NCBI RefSeq assembly: GCF_004123295.1
Contig: NZ_SDMK01000005.1
Coordinates: forward strand, 124,001-188,000
DNA from: Silvibacterium dinghuense
GTDB lineage: Bacteria > Acidobacteriota > Terriglobia > Terriglobales > Acidobacteriaceae
DNA length: 64,000 nt
Direction of reading: 5' to 3'
A program made the position numbers and the translations under genes. Shown one piece after another: positions 54,367 to 63,736 of this stretch. Position 1 is the first letter of the stretch. Each line of letters starts with the position of its first letter. The notes below the pieces were generated by a model, which saw only the letters and a program-made list of their open reading frames with translations, was not told the origin of the DNA and ran no database searches.

Positions 54367-54384
54367 AACGTTAGCGCTAACGTT
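54367..54384 (-). promoter_or_regulatory. LacI-type operator upstream of inositol oxygenase
   Basis: AACGTTAGCGCTAACGTT is a perfect 18-bp palindrome centred on GC and contains TTAGCGCTAA, a typical LacI/GalR-family operator core. It ends 40 bp before the miox start. Confidence 0.7.
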
Positions 54385-54438
54385 AGCACGCAAAACGTAC
54401 GCCTGGCAATGCAGATAAATAGATTTTTCAGGCATTTT

Positions 54439-55377
54439 TCACGATTTCAACAGAAACCGCTCCACCTCGTCGCGCAGGGCCAGCGATGGCTGCGCTCCCA
54501 CTCGCGTCACCGAGATCGCGGCCGCCGCCCCTGCGAACCGCGCAGCCTCGACCGGCGGCATTCCCTGCACCAGTCCCGCGGCAAAGGCTCCATTGAACGC
54601 ATCGCCAGCCGCCGTCGTATCTACGGCTTTGACGGAGAATGCCTCCACCTCACGCGGCTCCTCGCCCTGCCGCGCCAGCCACGCACCACGCTCGCCCAGC
54701 TTGAGCACCACACCCTGCGGCCCCAGCGCCAACAGCCGCCGCACCGCCTGGGCCGGGTCTGTAATCGAGTTACCTCCGGCGATCGCACCGCTCCCGCTCA
54801 GGTAGAACGCGGCCTCCGTCTCGTTCGGCGTAAACCACGCCACCCGCCGCAACAGCGCCTCAGGCAGCGCCTGTGCCGGAGCAGGATCGAGCACCAGTGG
54901 CACACCCATCTCCGCGCACATCTCGGCCAGGCACGCGACCGTCTCCAGAGGAATCTCCAGCTGCGCCAGCACCACCTCCGCCGCGGCAATTACATCGCGA
55001 TGTGCCTCGAGCGCCTCCGGCGTCAGCGTGCCATTCGCGCCTGGAATCACGACGATCGTGTTCTCGCCCTGCGCAGAGACTGTGATGACGGCCGTGCCCG
55101 TCGGTCCGGCCACGCGCAGCACGCCGCTCGTGTCGATGCGATCCACGCCCAGCTGCTCATAGAGCCGGCTGCCGAAATCGTCCTCGCCCAGGCGGCCGAT
55201 CATGCGCACGCTCACGCCCAGCCGCGCCGCGGCCACCGCCTGGTTCGCACCCTTGCCGCCTGCATACGTGGCGAAACCCGTACCCCGCACCGTCTCGCCC
55301 GCCGCCGGAATGCGTTCGGCATGCGCGACCAGGTCTATATTCAAACTGCCTATGACAACCACGCTTCCGCTCTTCAT
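54439..55377 (-). CDS. rbsK: Ribokinase (PfkB family)
   Basis: The protein is 312 aa with N-terminal GSLNIDLVAHAERIPAAGET, the GGKGANQAVAAARLG substrate motif and the C-terminal DTTAAGDAFNGAFAAGL anion hole/catalytic Asp. It phosphorylates ribose or a related sugar at O5 with ATP. Start at 55377 follows AAGG; the upstream extension is unlikely. It is divergent from the hydantoinase, so ribose from nucleosides is a plausible substrate source. Confidence 0.88.
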   Translation of the reverse strand: MKSGSVVVIGSLNIDLVAHAERIPAAGETVRGTGFATYAGGKGANQAVAAARLGVSVRMIGRLGEDDFGSRLYEQLGVDRIDTSGVLRVAGPTGTAVITVSAQGENTIVVIPGANGTLTPEALEAHRDVIAAAEVVLAQLEIPLETVACLAEMCAEMGVPLVLDPAPAQALPEALLRRVAWFTPNETEAAFYLSGSGAIAGGNSITDPAQAVRRLLALGPQGVVLKLGERGAWLARQGEEPREVEAFSVKAVDTTAAGDAFNGAFAAGLVQGMPPVEAARFAGAAAAISVTRVGAQPSLALRDEVERFLLKS

Positions 55378-55459
55378 GCTGAACACCTTCAGCATAGCGC
55401 CTGCACTCAGGACTGCCGGACGCAAAGGATTTATCGTGAATCTGAAAGACTGATTGCCT

Positions 55460-56872
55460 ATGCCACTGCTCATCAAAAACGGAGAGATTGTCACCGCCGA
55501 GTCGCGCTACCGCGCCGACCTCTACGCGGAAGGCGAGACCATCACCCGCATCGCCACGCACATTGACGATGTGCCGCCCGGCACCGAGATCATCGATGCG
55601 ACCGGCAAGCTCGTCTTCCCCGGCTTCATCGACCCGCACGTGCACATCTATTTACCGTTCATGGCGACCTTCGCCAAGGACACGCACGAGACGGCCAGCA
55701 TCGCCGCGCTCGTCGGCGGCACCACGACATACATCGAGATGTGCTGCCCCTCGCGCACCGAGGACACGCTCGCAGGCTACGAACTATGGAAGAGCCGCGC
55801 CGCCGGGAACAGCGCCTGCGACTATGCCTTCCACATGGCCGTAACCCGCTGGGACGAGCAAACCGAGAAGCAGCTACGCGAGATCGTCGCCGACGGCACC
55901 GCATCCTTCAAGATTTTTCTGTCCTACAAAAACTTCTTCGGCGTCGACGACGCGGAGATGTTTCACACGCTCAAGCTCGCAGCCGAACTCGGCGTGATCA
56001 CCACCGCGCATTGCGAAAACGCAGAGCTGGTCGCGCAGCTGCAACAGGAACTGCTGGCCGCCGGCAAAACCGGCCCCGAATGGCACGAGCCCAGCCGCCC
56101 CACAGGCGTCGAGGCCGAAGGCACGGGCCGCTTCGCGACCTTCCTGAAGCACACCGGTGCGACAGGCTATGTCGTACATCTCTCCTGCGCCGCTGCGCTC
56201 GATGCCGCGCTCGCCGCCAGGCGCCAGGGTGTGCCGCTGCACATCGAATCGGTTGCACCACACTTCCTGCTCGATAAGACCTACGCCGAACGCGAAGGCG
56301 TAGAGGGCATGAAGCACGTCATGAGCCCACCGCTGCGCGAAAAGCCCAACCAGGATGCCCTCTGGACCGCACTGGGCGCGGGCTTCATCGACACCGTCGG
56401 CACCGATCACTGCCCTTTCGATCTCGAGCAGAAGCGGCTCGGCGAGGGCAACTTCACCCATATCCCCAACGGCATCCCGGGCATCGAAGAACGCGTAAAC
56501 CTGATGTACACCTACGGCGTAAAGCGCGGCCGCATGGATCTGCACCGCTTCGTCGATGCGCTCAGCACGCGTCCCGCGCAGCTCTTCGGCCTTGCACCGC
56601 GCAAGGGCACCATCGCCGTGGGCAGCGACGCGGATATCGTCGTCTACGACCCCGACTATCGCGGCACACTCTCCGCTAAGACCCAGCACACCAACAACGA
56701 TTACAACGGTTTCGAAGGCTTCGCCATCGAAGGCCGGCCATCGGTGGTGACCGTGCGCGGCAAGGTACAGGTGCGCGACGGCCAGTTTACCGGCGAACGA
56801 GGACGCGGGCAACTCCTCCGCCGCAAGCCGCAATACTTCACACAGCAAGCAAAGGATGCGCATGCCGGTTAA
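55460..56872 (+). CDS. Dihydropyrimidinase/D-hydantoinase
   Basis: This 470-residue cyclic amidohydrolase has Zn ligands H60 and H62 (DPHVHI), carboxylated Lys K151 (ASFKIFLSYK), H184 (TTAHCENAE), a further His in YVVHLSC and catalytic Asp in DTVGTDHCPF. It opens the ring of dihydropyrimidines or 5-substituted hydantoins. ATG 55460 is used; a TTG two codons earlier is an alternative. Its 3' end overlaps the carbamoylase gene. Confidence 0.9.
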   Translation: MPLLIKNGEIVTAESRYRADLYAEGETITRIATHIDDVPPGTEIIDATGKLVFPGFIDPHVHIYLPFMATFAKDTHETASIAALVGGTTTYIEMCCPSRTEDTLAGYELWKSRAAGNSACDYAFHMAVTRWDEQTEKQLREIVADGTASFKIFLSYKNFFGVDDAEMFHTLKLAAELGVITTAHCENAELVAQLQQELLAAGKTGPEWHEPSRPTGVEAEGTGRFATFLKHTGATGYVVHLSCAAALDAALAARRQGVPLHIESVAPHFLLDKTYAEREGVEGMKHVMSPPLREKPNQDALWTALGAGFIDTVGTDHCPFDLEQKRLGEGNFTHIPNGIPGIEERVNLMYTYGVKRGRMDLHRFVDALSTRPAQLFGLAPRKGTIAVGSDADIVVYDPDYRGTLSAKTQHTNNDYNGFEGFAIEGRPSVVTVRGKVQVRDGQFTGERGRGQLLRRKPQYFTQQAKDAHAG

Positions 56873-58121
56873 CGCCAAGCAGGTTGTCGCCAAGCAGGTC
56901 ATTGACGACTTGAAGGAGTTGCGCGCGCTCACCGCTGACGCCAACGGCGCGCAGCGCGTGGCCTGGACTGCAACCTGGCAGAAAGCCCGCGACTGGTTCG
57001 AAAAAAAACTCGACGGCCTGCCTGTCGAACATCATCTCGATGCTGCCGGCAATCGCTGGGTTACGCTGCGCGGTGAGTCCCCCAAGGCGCTCATCCTCGG
57101 CAGCCATCTCGACTCGGTGCCCAATGGTGGCTGGCTCGACGGCGCGCTCGGCGTCACGGCCGCGCTCGGCGTGCTGCGCCGCATCGCCGAGCAATACAAC
57201 GGCATACCACCGGTCACCATCCGCCTCGTCGACTGGGCCGATGAAGAAGGCGCGCGCTTTGGCCGCAGCCTCTTCGGCTCGTCAGCCTTCGCAGGCACCA
57301 TCCACATCGAAGACGAACGCAGGCGCACTGACCGTGACGGCATCTCGCTCGAAACCGCCCTGCGCGAATGCGGTATCGACATAGAAAAGATCGGCGACGC
57401 CCAGCGTGAGCAGGAAAACGCCGCAGCCTATCTCGAGCTGCACATTGAACAAGGCCCGGTCCTCGAACGTCTCGGACTTCCTTTGGGCGTTGTCCTCGGC
57501 ACCAAGGGCGTGGAGCGCCACGCCATCACCTTCTTCGGCCAGGAAGCGCATTCCGGCTCGACCCCTATGCGCGATCGTCGTGACGCGCTCGCCGCCGCGG
57601 CGAAGCTCGCGCTCGAAATCCGCAGCATTGCAAACAAACACAAGGACTCCGTCTGCACCATGGGCAGCGTGAAGACCGTCCCCGGCATCGTCACCGCCGT
57701 CGTAGGCCGCTGCGAGACCACCCTCGATCAGCGCGACCTCGACGCCGATGTGCTCGCCACCATGTATCGCGAAGCGCAGGAGGCCAGCCGACGCTTCGCC
57801 GCTGAGGAACACTGCACCGTCGAGTGGTCACGCATCTGGAACATCGAGCCTGTGCCCTTCCACCCTGAGCTGATCGAGCTTTGCGAGGAGGCTGTGCGCG
57901 AGACTTCCCGCGTCGCGCATCCGCTGCCTTCGGGCCCGCTGCACGATGCGGCCGAGGTCGCCCGTGCCGGCATTCCCACCGTGATGCTCTTCACCCAATC
58001 GCTACAGGGCATCAGCCATAACAAGATCGAAGACACGAAAGAAGAGCACCTGCTGCTCGCCATCGAAGCCCTCGATCGCCTCGCCACAAAAACCATGGCG
58101 TGGATCGCGACGCAGGCCTGA
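56862..58121 (+). CDS. M20-type N-carbamoyl amino acid hydrolase/ureidopropionase
   Basis: The protein is 419 aa. It has the dimetal M20 core (LGSHLDSVPNGGWLDGALGV; DWADEEGARFGRSLFGSSAF; LELHIEQGPVLE; GQEAHSGSTPM; SGPLHDAAEVAR). It hydrolyses the N-carbamoyl product of the hydantoinase, releasing ammonia, CO2 and an amino acid; allantoate amidohydrolase is a related alternative. Start at 56862 follows AAAGG at good spacing, with ATG 56856 also possible. It overlaps the hydantoinase gene by 11-17 nt. Confidence 0.9.
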   Translation: MPVNAKQVVAKQVIDDLKELRALTADANGAQRVAWTATWQKARDWFEKKLDGLPVEHHLDAAGNRWVTLRGESPKALILGSHLDSVPNGGWLDGALGVTAALGVLRRIAEQYNGIPPVTIRLVDWADEEGARFGRSLFGSSAFAGTIHIEDERRRTDRDGISLETALRECGIDIEKIGDAQREQENAAAYLELHIEQGPVLERLGLPLGVVLGTKGVERHAITFFGQEAHSGSTPMRDRRDALAAAAKLALEIRSIANKHKDSVCTMGSVKTVPGIVTAVVGRCETTLDQRDLDADVLATMYREAQEASRRFAAEEHCTVEWSRIWNIEPVPFHPELIELCEEAVRETSRVAHPLPSGPLHDAAEVARAGIPTVMLFTQSLQGISHNKIEDTKEEHLLLAIEALDRLATKTMAWIATQA

Positions 58122-58153
58122 GCATTTGTAACCATTGCAGATACAAAGTTGCC

Positions 58154-58209
58154 AGTTTTCAGTTGCCAGTCCTCAGTTCCCGGGGACTGGGGACTCATAA
58201 CTGAAAACT
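58154..58209. repeat. Nested palindrome between convergent genes
   Basis: Outer arms AGTTTTCAGTT (58154-58164) and AACTGAAAACT (58199-58209) enclose CCAGTCC/GGACTGG. The cagt-rich composition looks like a REP-type repeat; it may also terminate both convergent genes. Confidence 0.55.
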
Positions 58210-58278
58210 CACCGCGTGGCCCACTCGAGCCGGTGTTGCTCGGGTGGGGGACACAGCAGCCTTGAACCCGCCACAAGC

Positions 58279-60168
58279 CTACAACCGGCAGATCAGCAGC
58301 TCGCGCTCGTAGATCATCTCCGGCGGCAGGTGATCGTGCAGCTCGATGAACAGCTTCTCGTGCTGGATGACCTCGTCCTTCCATGCATCGCGGTCTACCT
58401 GCTCCAGCTCCTCGAACTGCTCGTGGCTGAATTCGAGGCCACGCCAATCGAGGTCTTCATAGCGCGGTACCCAGCCGATCGGCGTCTCGCGGCCCAGCGC
58501 GCGGCCATGCACACGCTCCACGATCCAGCGCAGCACGCGCATGTTGTCGCGGAAACCCGGCCACAGGAACTGGCCTTGTTCATTTTTCCTGAACCAGTTC
58601 ACGTGGAAGATGCGCGGCGTAATCGTCAACCCGCGCTGCATCTTGATCCAGTGCCGGTAATAGTCGCCCATGTGATAGCCGCAGAAGGGCAGCATGGCCA
58701 TCGGATCGCGCCGGATCGCACCGACCGCGCCTGTCGCGGCGGCCGTGGTCTCCGAGCTCATCGTCGCGCCCACATACACGCCCGAGCTCCAGTTAAACGC
58801 CTGGTAGACGAGCGGAATCGTCTGCGCGCGGCGTCCACCGAAGATGATGGCGCTGATCGGCACACCCGCCGGATCTTCCCATGCGGGATCGATCGTAGGA
58901 CACTGCGAAGCCGGAGCCGTGAAGCGTGCATTCGGATGCGCTGCCTTCGCGCCTGTCTCCTTCGCAATCTGCGGGGTCCAGCGATGGCCGCGCCAGTCCG
59001 TCAACTCCGCAGGTGGCTCATCCGTCATGCCCTCCCACCACACGCCGCCCTCTGGGGTAAGCGCCACGTTGGTGAAGATGGTATTGCGCGAGAGCGTCGC
59101 CATCGCGTTCGGATTCGTCTTCACCGACGTACCCGGCGCCACTCCGAAGAAGCCCGCCTCGGGATTGATCGCCCGCAACTGGCCGTTTTCATCGGGACGA
59201 ATCCACGCGATATCATCGCCCACCGTCGAGACCTTCCACCCCTTGAACTCATCGGGCGGAATCATCATGGCGAAATTCGTCTTGCCGCATGCGCTGGGGA
59301 AGGCTGCGGCCACATACGTCTTGCGGCCCTCTGGATCTTCCACGCCCTGGATGAGCATGTGTTCGGCCATCCAGCCTTCGTCGCGCGCAATCGTCGAAGC
59401 GATGCGCAGCGCGAAGCACTTCTTGCCCAGCAGCGCGTTGCCGCCGTAGCCCGAACCGAACGACCAGATCTCGCGCGTCTCCGGAAAATGAACAATGTAC
59501 TTTTCGGAATTGCAGGGCCACGGCACATCGGCCTGCCCGGGGCGTAAGGGAGCGCCCACCGAATGCATACAGGGCACCACGCGTTCCGTATCGCGATCGA
59601 TAATCTCGAAGACCGGCTTGCCGATCCGCGCCATGATGCGCATATTCACGACCACGTAAGGTGAGTCCGTAAGCTGCACGCCGATGCGCGACATGGGCGA
59701 GCCGATCGGCCCCATGCTGAAGGGCAGCACATACATGGTGCGGCCTTCCATGCAGCCGTCGAACAGGCCCTTGAGGCGGCGGCGCATCTCGAAGGGGTCC
59801 TGCCAGTTGTTATTCGGCCCCGCCATATCCTTCGAGAGCGAGCAGATAAAAGTACGATCCTCCACGCGCGCCACGTCGTCCGGCGAAGAACGCGCGTAGT
59901 AGCAGCCCGGCCACAGCTCTTCGTTCAGTTTTGTGAAGGTCCCTGCATCCACAAGCTTCTGCAGGAGGTAGGCATTCTCCTCTTCCGAGCCGCTCACCCA
60001 GTGAATGGATGCGGGGCGCGTGAGCTTCGCCATCTTATCCACCCACCGCAGCAGACCCTTGTTGCGGCTTAGAGGCTGGGCATAATCGTTGCGTTGTGGC
60101 TCGAGAAGGGTTGAGCCACCGGAAGCGGATTTCGCACTGGGACGCGAACCCTTAGTGGAAGAGGCCAT
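58279..60168 (-). CDS. pckG: Phosphoenolpyruvate carboxykinase (GTP)
   Basis: This 629-residue enzyme converts oxaloacetate and GTP to PEP, the entry step of gluconeogenesis. GTP-type signatures are the P-loop FPSACGKTN, the Mn-binding region IGDDIAW-like ([16 protein letters not shown]) and [17 protein letters not shown]. Start at 60168 follows GAGGAGAA; an upstream in-frame start would add 18 residues. Even from 60168 the N-terminus has a ~25-residue Ser/Lys-rich extension before the conserved core. Confidence 0.95.
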   Translation of the reverse strand: MASSTKGSRPSAKSASGGSTLLEPQRNDYAQPLSRNKGLLRWVDKMAKLTRPASIHWVSGSEEENAYLLQKLVDAGTFTKLNEELWPGCYYARSSPDDVARVEDRTFICSLSKDMAGPNNNWQDPFEMRRRLKGLFDGCMEGRTMYVLPFSMGPIGSPMSRIGVQLTDSPYVVVNMRIMARIGKPVFEIIDRDTERVVPCMHSVGAPLRPGQADVPWPCNSEKYIVHFPETREIWSFGSGYGGNALLGKKCFALRIASTIARDEGWMAEHMLIQGVEDPEGRKTYVAAAFPSACGKTNFAMMIPPDEFKGWKVSTVGDDIAWIRPDENGQLRAINPEAGFFGVAPGTSVKTNPNAMATLSRNTIFTNVALTPEGGVWWEGMTDEPPAELTDWRGHRWTPQIAKETGAKAAHPNARFTAPASQCPTIDPAWEDPAGVPISAIIFGGRRAQTIPLVYQAFNWSSGVYVGATMSSETTAAATGAVGAIRRDPMAMLPFCGYHMGDYYRHWIKMQRGLTITPRIFHVNWFRKNEQGQFLWPGFRDNMRVLRWIVERVHGRALGRETPIGWVPRYEDLDWRGLEFSHEQFEELEQVDRDAWKDEVIQHEKLFIELHDHLPPEMIYERELLICRL

Positions 60169-60384
60169 ACAATCGTTCTCCTCGGGGAGCAGAGCTCCCA
60201 CCGGCGCCCGTTTTGAGCGCACCCGTAAGAATACTCAACTCCAGGCATCCTCGGCAAAACCGCAAATCGCGGCGGCCACGATAATGAACATCGCAAATAT
60301 TGCATTCCGCACGACTGGATGCATCTTCCCGCGCCCTCCGGGATAATGGAAACTGGTTTGTTTTCAGACAGGAGACACACGCGC

Positions 60385-60681
60385 ATGGTATTGGAGATCG
60401 CCCAGATCGAGGTAAAGCCGGGCACCGAACTCGAGTTCGAAGAAGCGGTGCGGATGGCCCGACCGCTTTTTGTGAACGCAGCCGGCTGCCTCGGTATCGA
60501 GCTCAATCGCACCATCGAGCGCCCGCAGGTCTACCGCCTCTTCATCCAGTGGAAGACCCTCGAGCACCACACCATCGACTTCCGCCAGTCGGATGCTTAC
60601 ACCGAATGGCGGAATCTGGTCAGCCGGTTCTTCGCCGCACCGCCGGTTGTCGAGCACCAGCAGGTTGTCGCCATCGACTGA
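60385..60681 (+). CDS. Antibiotic biosynthesis monooxygenase (ABM) domain protein
   Basis: The protein is 98 aa and forms one ferredoxin-like ABM fold (EIAQIEVKPGTELEFEEAVRMA; GCLGIELNRTIERPQVYRLFIQWKTLEHHTIDFRQSDAYTEW). Members act as small quinol monooxygenases or heme-related enzymes, or are uncharacterised. ATG 60385 follows CAGGAGA; an upstream frame is rejected. It is convergent with the mutarotase gene (6 bp gap). Confidence 0.85.
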   Translation: MVLEIAQIEVKPGTELEFEEAVRMARPLFVNAAGCLGIELNRTIERPQVYRLFIQWKTLEHHTIDFRQSDAYTEWRNLVSRFFAAPPVVEHQQVVAID

Positions 60682-60687
60682 GCGGCT

Positions 60688-61605
60688 TTATCGTCCTTCC
60701 GGCAGCACGCGCATCGTTACCTCGAGCGTGTGCTGCTCGCCGGGCGCAAGCGGCACGGCGCAGATGCGCAGGTTGCCGCCTTCCACGCACGTCATCTCCC
60801 GCCACTCCTCATCGCCGAGATCGGCCAGCTTGGCCGCACCTTCCACCCATGGATTCCACACTACGGTGGAACGCGAATGTGCCTTCTCGATTGCAATGCG
60901 CCGCTTCAGAACCGGATCGACGAGCGTGAGCCTGCCTTCCGTGTTTTGATACGCATTGTCGGTGCTGGCAGTGAAATGCACATCTCCCTGCTGCACCTTT
61001 TCGCGGTTGCCGTCGGTATTGTCGAAGTATGTGACGCCGTCGAGACCTTCCACGCGAATCTTCTCCGCATCGCCCACGCGATAGTAGGTGTGCAGCGCCT
61101 CTTCGAGAAGGAAGCTCGACTCACCCGTATTCACCGCGATCAACTCGAGCCGCAGTTCCTTGCCCACCGTGATGCGATGCACCACACGCATCTCATGCGG
61201 CCACCACTTCCGGCTCGCATCGTCGCTCGACGTCGTCAGCGTAACGACGATGTCCTCGCCCGTCTGCGCCACGGAGAAGAGCTCCCACTCTTTCGTGCGC
61301 ACAAAGCCATGCGAAGGCGCCTTCAGATCATCGACCTTCTCGCGAAACCAGGGGAAACACACCGGAATGCCACCGCGGATCGCCTTGCCATCCACCCACG
61401 CCGACTTCTCGCTGACAAAGATCACCTCGTCTTCACCAGCCGGCTTCCACGCCGTCACCTGCGCGCCGTGCAGGTAGATCTCCGCCTCCGCCGCGGGCGA
61501 GGTGATGCGCACGCGCGCAAGGCCGCCGTTGCCGGGCGACACCTCCACCACGCCGGGAATGGCGAATACCTCATGCAGTGCTTCGATCTCCTGCTCGCTG
61601 GACAT
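60688..61605 (-). CDS. D-hexose-6-phosphate mutarotase (YeaD-like)
   Basis: The protein is 305 aa with the galactose-mutarotase-like beta-sandwich. It has YLHGAQVTAWKP, GGIPVCFPWF, PSHGFVRTKEWEL (His/Arg), ALHTYYRVGD (His) and NPWVEGAAKLADLGDEEWREMTCVEGG (catalytic Glu region). It interconverts alpha and beta glucose-6-phosphate-type sugars. AAGGAG precedes ATG 61605. Third gene of a minus-strand operon after pncA (43 bp gap). Confidence 0.9.
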   Translation of the reverse strand: MSSEQEIEALHEVFAIPGVVEVSPGNGGLARVRITSPAAEAEIYLHGAQVTAWKPAGEDEVIFVSEKSAWVDGKAIRGGIPVCFPWFREKVDDLKAPSHGFVRTKEWELFSVAQTGEDIVVTLTTSSDDASRKWWPHEMRVVHRITVGKELRLELIAVNTGESSFLLEEALHTYYRVGDAEKIRVEGLDGVTYFDNTDGNREKVQQGDVHFTASTDNAYQNTEGRLTLVDPVLKRRIAIEKAHSRSTVVWNPWVEGAAKLADLGDEEWREMTCVEGGNLRICAVPLAPGEQHTLEVTMRVLPEGR

Positions 61606-61648
61606 GCTCTGGCTCCTTCTCTTTTCTAACGTCGGAACAACGCTCCCA

Positions 61649-62275
61649 TCAGGATAAATCGACGCTTTTCGCCAGCCGCACACCCGCTTCGTGAAACTTC
61701 GTCTCTATGGCTGCCACCGAACCATGAAGGTCGATAGCGCGGCAGGCATCGCGCAGCACCACGGCATCGAAGCCGAGCTTTCGTGCATCGAGCGCCGAGT
61801 ACCCCACGCAGTAGTCATAGGCCAGACCGGCAAAAAACACCCGCCGCAACCCGCGCTCGCGCAGATAGCCCGCAAGCCCGGTCGGCGTCACGTGATCGTT
61901 CTCGAAAAATGCAGAATAAGAATCGATCCCGCGCCGGAATCCTTTGCGCACGATCAGTTCCGCCTGTGGCAACGCTAACCGGAGATGAAACTCCGCGCCG
62001 GGCGTGCCCTGCACGCAGTGATCGGGCCACAGTGTCTGCGGCCCGTAACTCACTTCGATCGATTCGAACGGCTCACGCCCCGCGTGTGAGCTGGCAAACG
62101 AGATATGCCCTGGCGTGTGCCAGTCCTGCGTGAGCACAATATGTTCGAAATGTGGCGCGGCGGCTTGAATGACGTCAATCACCGCATCCCCATCTGCAAC
62201 CGCCAGCGCACCGCCCGGGCAGAAATCGTTCTGCACGTCGATCACAACCAGTACGTCCTGTGCTTCGACCTTCAT
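61649..62275 (-). CDS. pncA: Nicotinamidase/pyrazinamidase
   Basis: The protein is 208 aa with catalytic triad D13 (VVIDVQNDF), K111 (VRKGF) and C156 (LAYDYCVGYSALDA), and metal ligands D51, H53 and H57 (QDWHTPGH). It deamidates nicotinamide to nicotinate for NAD salvage. Only 3 bp separate it from the M24 peptidase gene, so they are co-transcribed. Confidence 0.95.
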   Translation of the reverse strand: MKVEAQDVLVVIDVQNDFCPGGALAVADGDAVIDVIQAAAPHFEHIVLTQDWHTPGHISFASSHAGREPFESIEVSYGPQTLWPDHCVQGTPGAEFHLRLALPQAELIVRKGFRRGIDSYSAFFENDHVTPTGLAGYLRERGLRRVFFAGLAYDYCVGYSALDARKLGFDAVVLRDACRAIDLHGSVAAIETKFHEAGVRLAKSVDLS

Positions 62276-62278
62276 CTC

Positions 62279-63607
62279 TTACGCGCCAAAGGGCTGTTCA
62301 AGCGAAAGACTTGGCCCGGTAAAGAGCTTCGCACCGTCCTCGGTGATGTACATATCGTCCTCGAGGCGCACACCGAACTCCCCACGCAGATAGATGCCCG
62401 GCTCATCGGAGAAGGTCATGTGCGCAGCCAGCGGCAGCTTGTCGCCCTTCACCAGGTAAGGCCATTCGTGGCCATCCATACCGATACCATGCCCCACGCG
62501 ATGCGTGAAGTGCGCATATCCCGGCCCATAGCCCGCATCGGTGATCACCTGGCGAGCTGCCGCATCCACAGCCTCGCACGGCACGCCCGGCTTCGCAGTA
62601 GCCAGCGCCGCCGCCTGTGCACGCTTCACAATCTCGAAGACCTGATGCATCTTGTCCGCCGGTTTGCCGTAGACAAATGTCCGGCTGATATCCGACTGGT
62701 ATCCCTCGACCGTGCAGCCATCGTCGATCAGCACAATCGCACCCTCGCGAATCGTCTGCGGCTTGATGGAGCCATGCGGCAACGCCGAATACTCACCGGT
62801 CTCGCAGCTACCGTCGCCCGGGAAGCCCGAACGCTCATAACCGGCCGAGATCAGCCCTGAAAATGCATGCGTCGTCATACCCGGATGCCCGGCCTTCCAT
62901 GCCGCCTCGTAGACCGCCAGCGTCACATGGTTCGCCAGCTGCATCAGCGCCAGCTCCGCGGGAGATTTGATGCTGCGGCAGCCCACCGTCACCGGCCGCG
63001 CATTCACCAGCTTCACCTGCGGCAATGCCGCGCCAATGCCATCGGCAAAAACATACGGCATCGTCTCCTCGATGCCCAGCGTGCCCGTCGCCAGCCCGGC
63101 GTCGCGCAGCCCCTGCGCCACCAGCTCATACGGGCTGTCGTCTTCCTGCCAGGTGTAGAGCTTCGTCTCCGCCATCGCCGGCACCAGCGTCAGCCGCTCC
63201 TGCAGACGCTCTTCCTCGAAGGCCGGACACACACCATACGGCTTGCCCTTGGCCGGAATCACGATCGCTGTCATCCGCTCGCTGTTGCCCCAGCGGATGC
63301 CCGTGAAATAACTCAGCGTAGTGCCGCCGGCCAGGCAGATCGCGCTCATCCCGTGCTGCGCCATCAGCTCGCGCGCCTTTGCGATGCGCGCCTCGCGCTC
63401 TTCGCTGGTGATGGGCTTCGCCTCATCGCGCCGGTTCGGAAGCGCGGCAATCGAAGGCGGCAGCTTGGCAGGAGCCGGCGCGGACTCTTCCTGCGCAAGC
63501 AGGCGTCCGGAAAAGGCAGCGGGAAGCACAGCAGCGGTACCGGCAAAGCCGGCTGCGCCTGCGAAACCGGCTGCGCCTGCAAAAAAGGATCGGCGGGTCG
63601 TCGTCAT
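62279..63607 (-). CDS. M24 family Xaa-Pro-type aminopeptidase, Tat-exported
   Basis: The protein is 442 aa. It has a Tat signal (TTTRRSFFAG) with a duplicated GAAGF-A unit in its h-region. The creatinase-like N-terminal domain is followed by the pita-bread fold with all five metal ligands visible: IDDGC, GYQSDISRTF, HRVGHGIGMDGHEWP, SDEPGIYL and RLEDD. It probably trims Pro-containing peptides outside the cytoplasm. Start at 63607 suits the signal; the ribosome site is weak. It heads the operon with pncA and the mutarotase. Confidence 0.9.
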   Translation of the reverse strand: MTTTRRSFFAGAAGFAGAAGFAGTAAVLPAAFSGRLLAQEESAPAPAKLPPSIAALPNRRDEAKPITSEEREARIAKARELMAQHGMSAICLAGGTTLSYFTGIRWGNSERMTAIVIPAKGKPYGVCPAFEEERLQERLTLVPAMAETKLYTWQEDDSPYELVAQGLRDAGLATGTLGIEETMPYVFADGIGAALPQVKLVNARPVTVGCRSIKSPAELALMQLANHVTLAVYEAAWKAGHPGMTTHAFSGLISAGYERSGFPGDGSCETGEYSALPHGSIKPQTIREGAIVLIDDGCTVEGYQSDISRTFVYGKPADKMHQVFEIVKRAQAAALATAKPGVPCEAVDAAARQVITDAGYGPGYAHFTHRVGHGIGMDGHEWPYLVKGDKLPLAAHMTFSDEPGIYLRGEFGVRLEDDMYITEDGAKLFTGPSLSLEQPFGA

Positions 63608-63736
63608 ATTAAGCCGAATCATAACGGCAGCCATGCCCGATGGCCACGGATTTGATGGACCGGGACACACATCTGCACAAACTACGGTGGCGCTACGATG
63701 TTTTATAGCCTGCAATGGACGAAGGAGCCGCACCGC

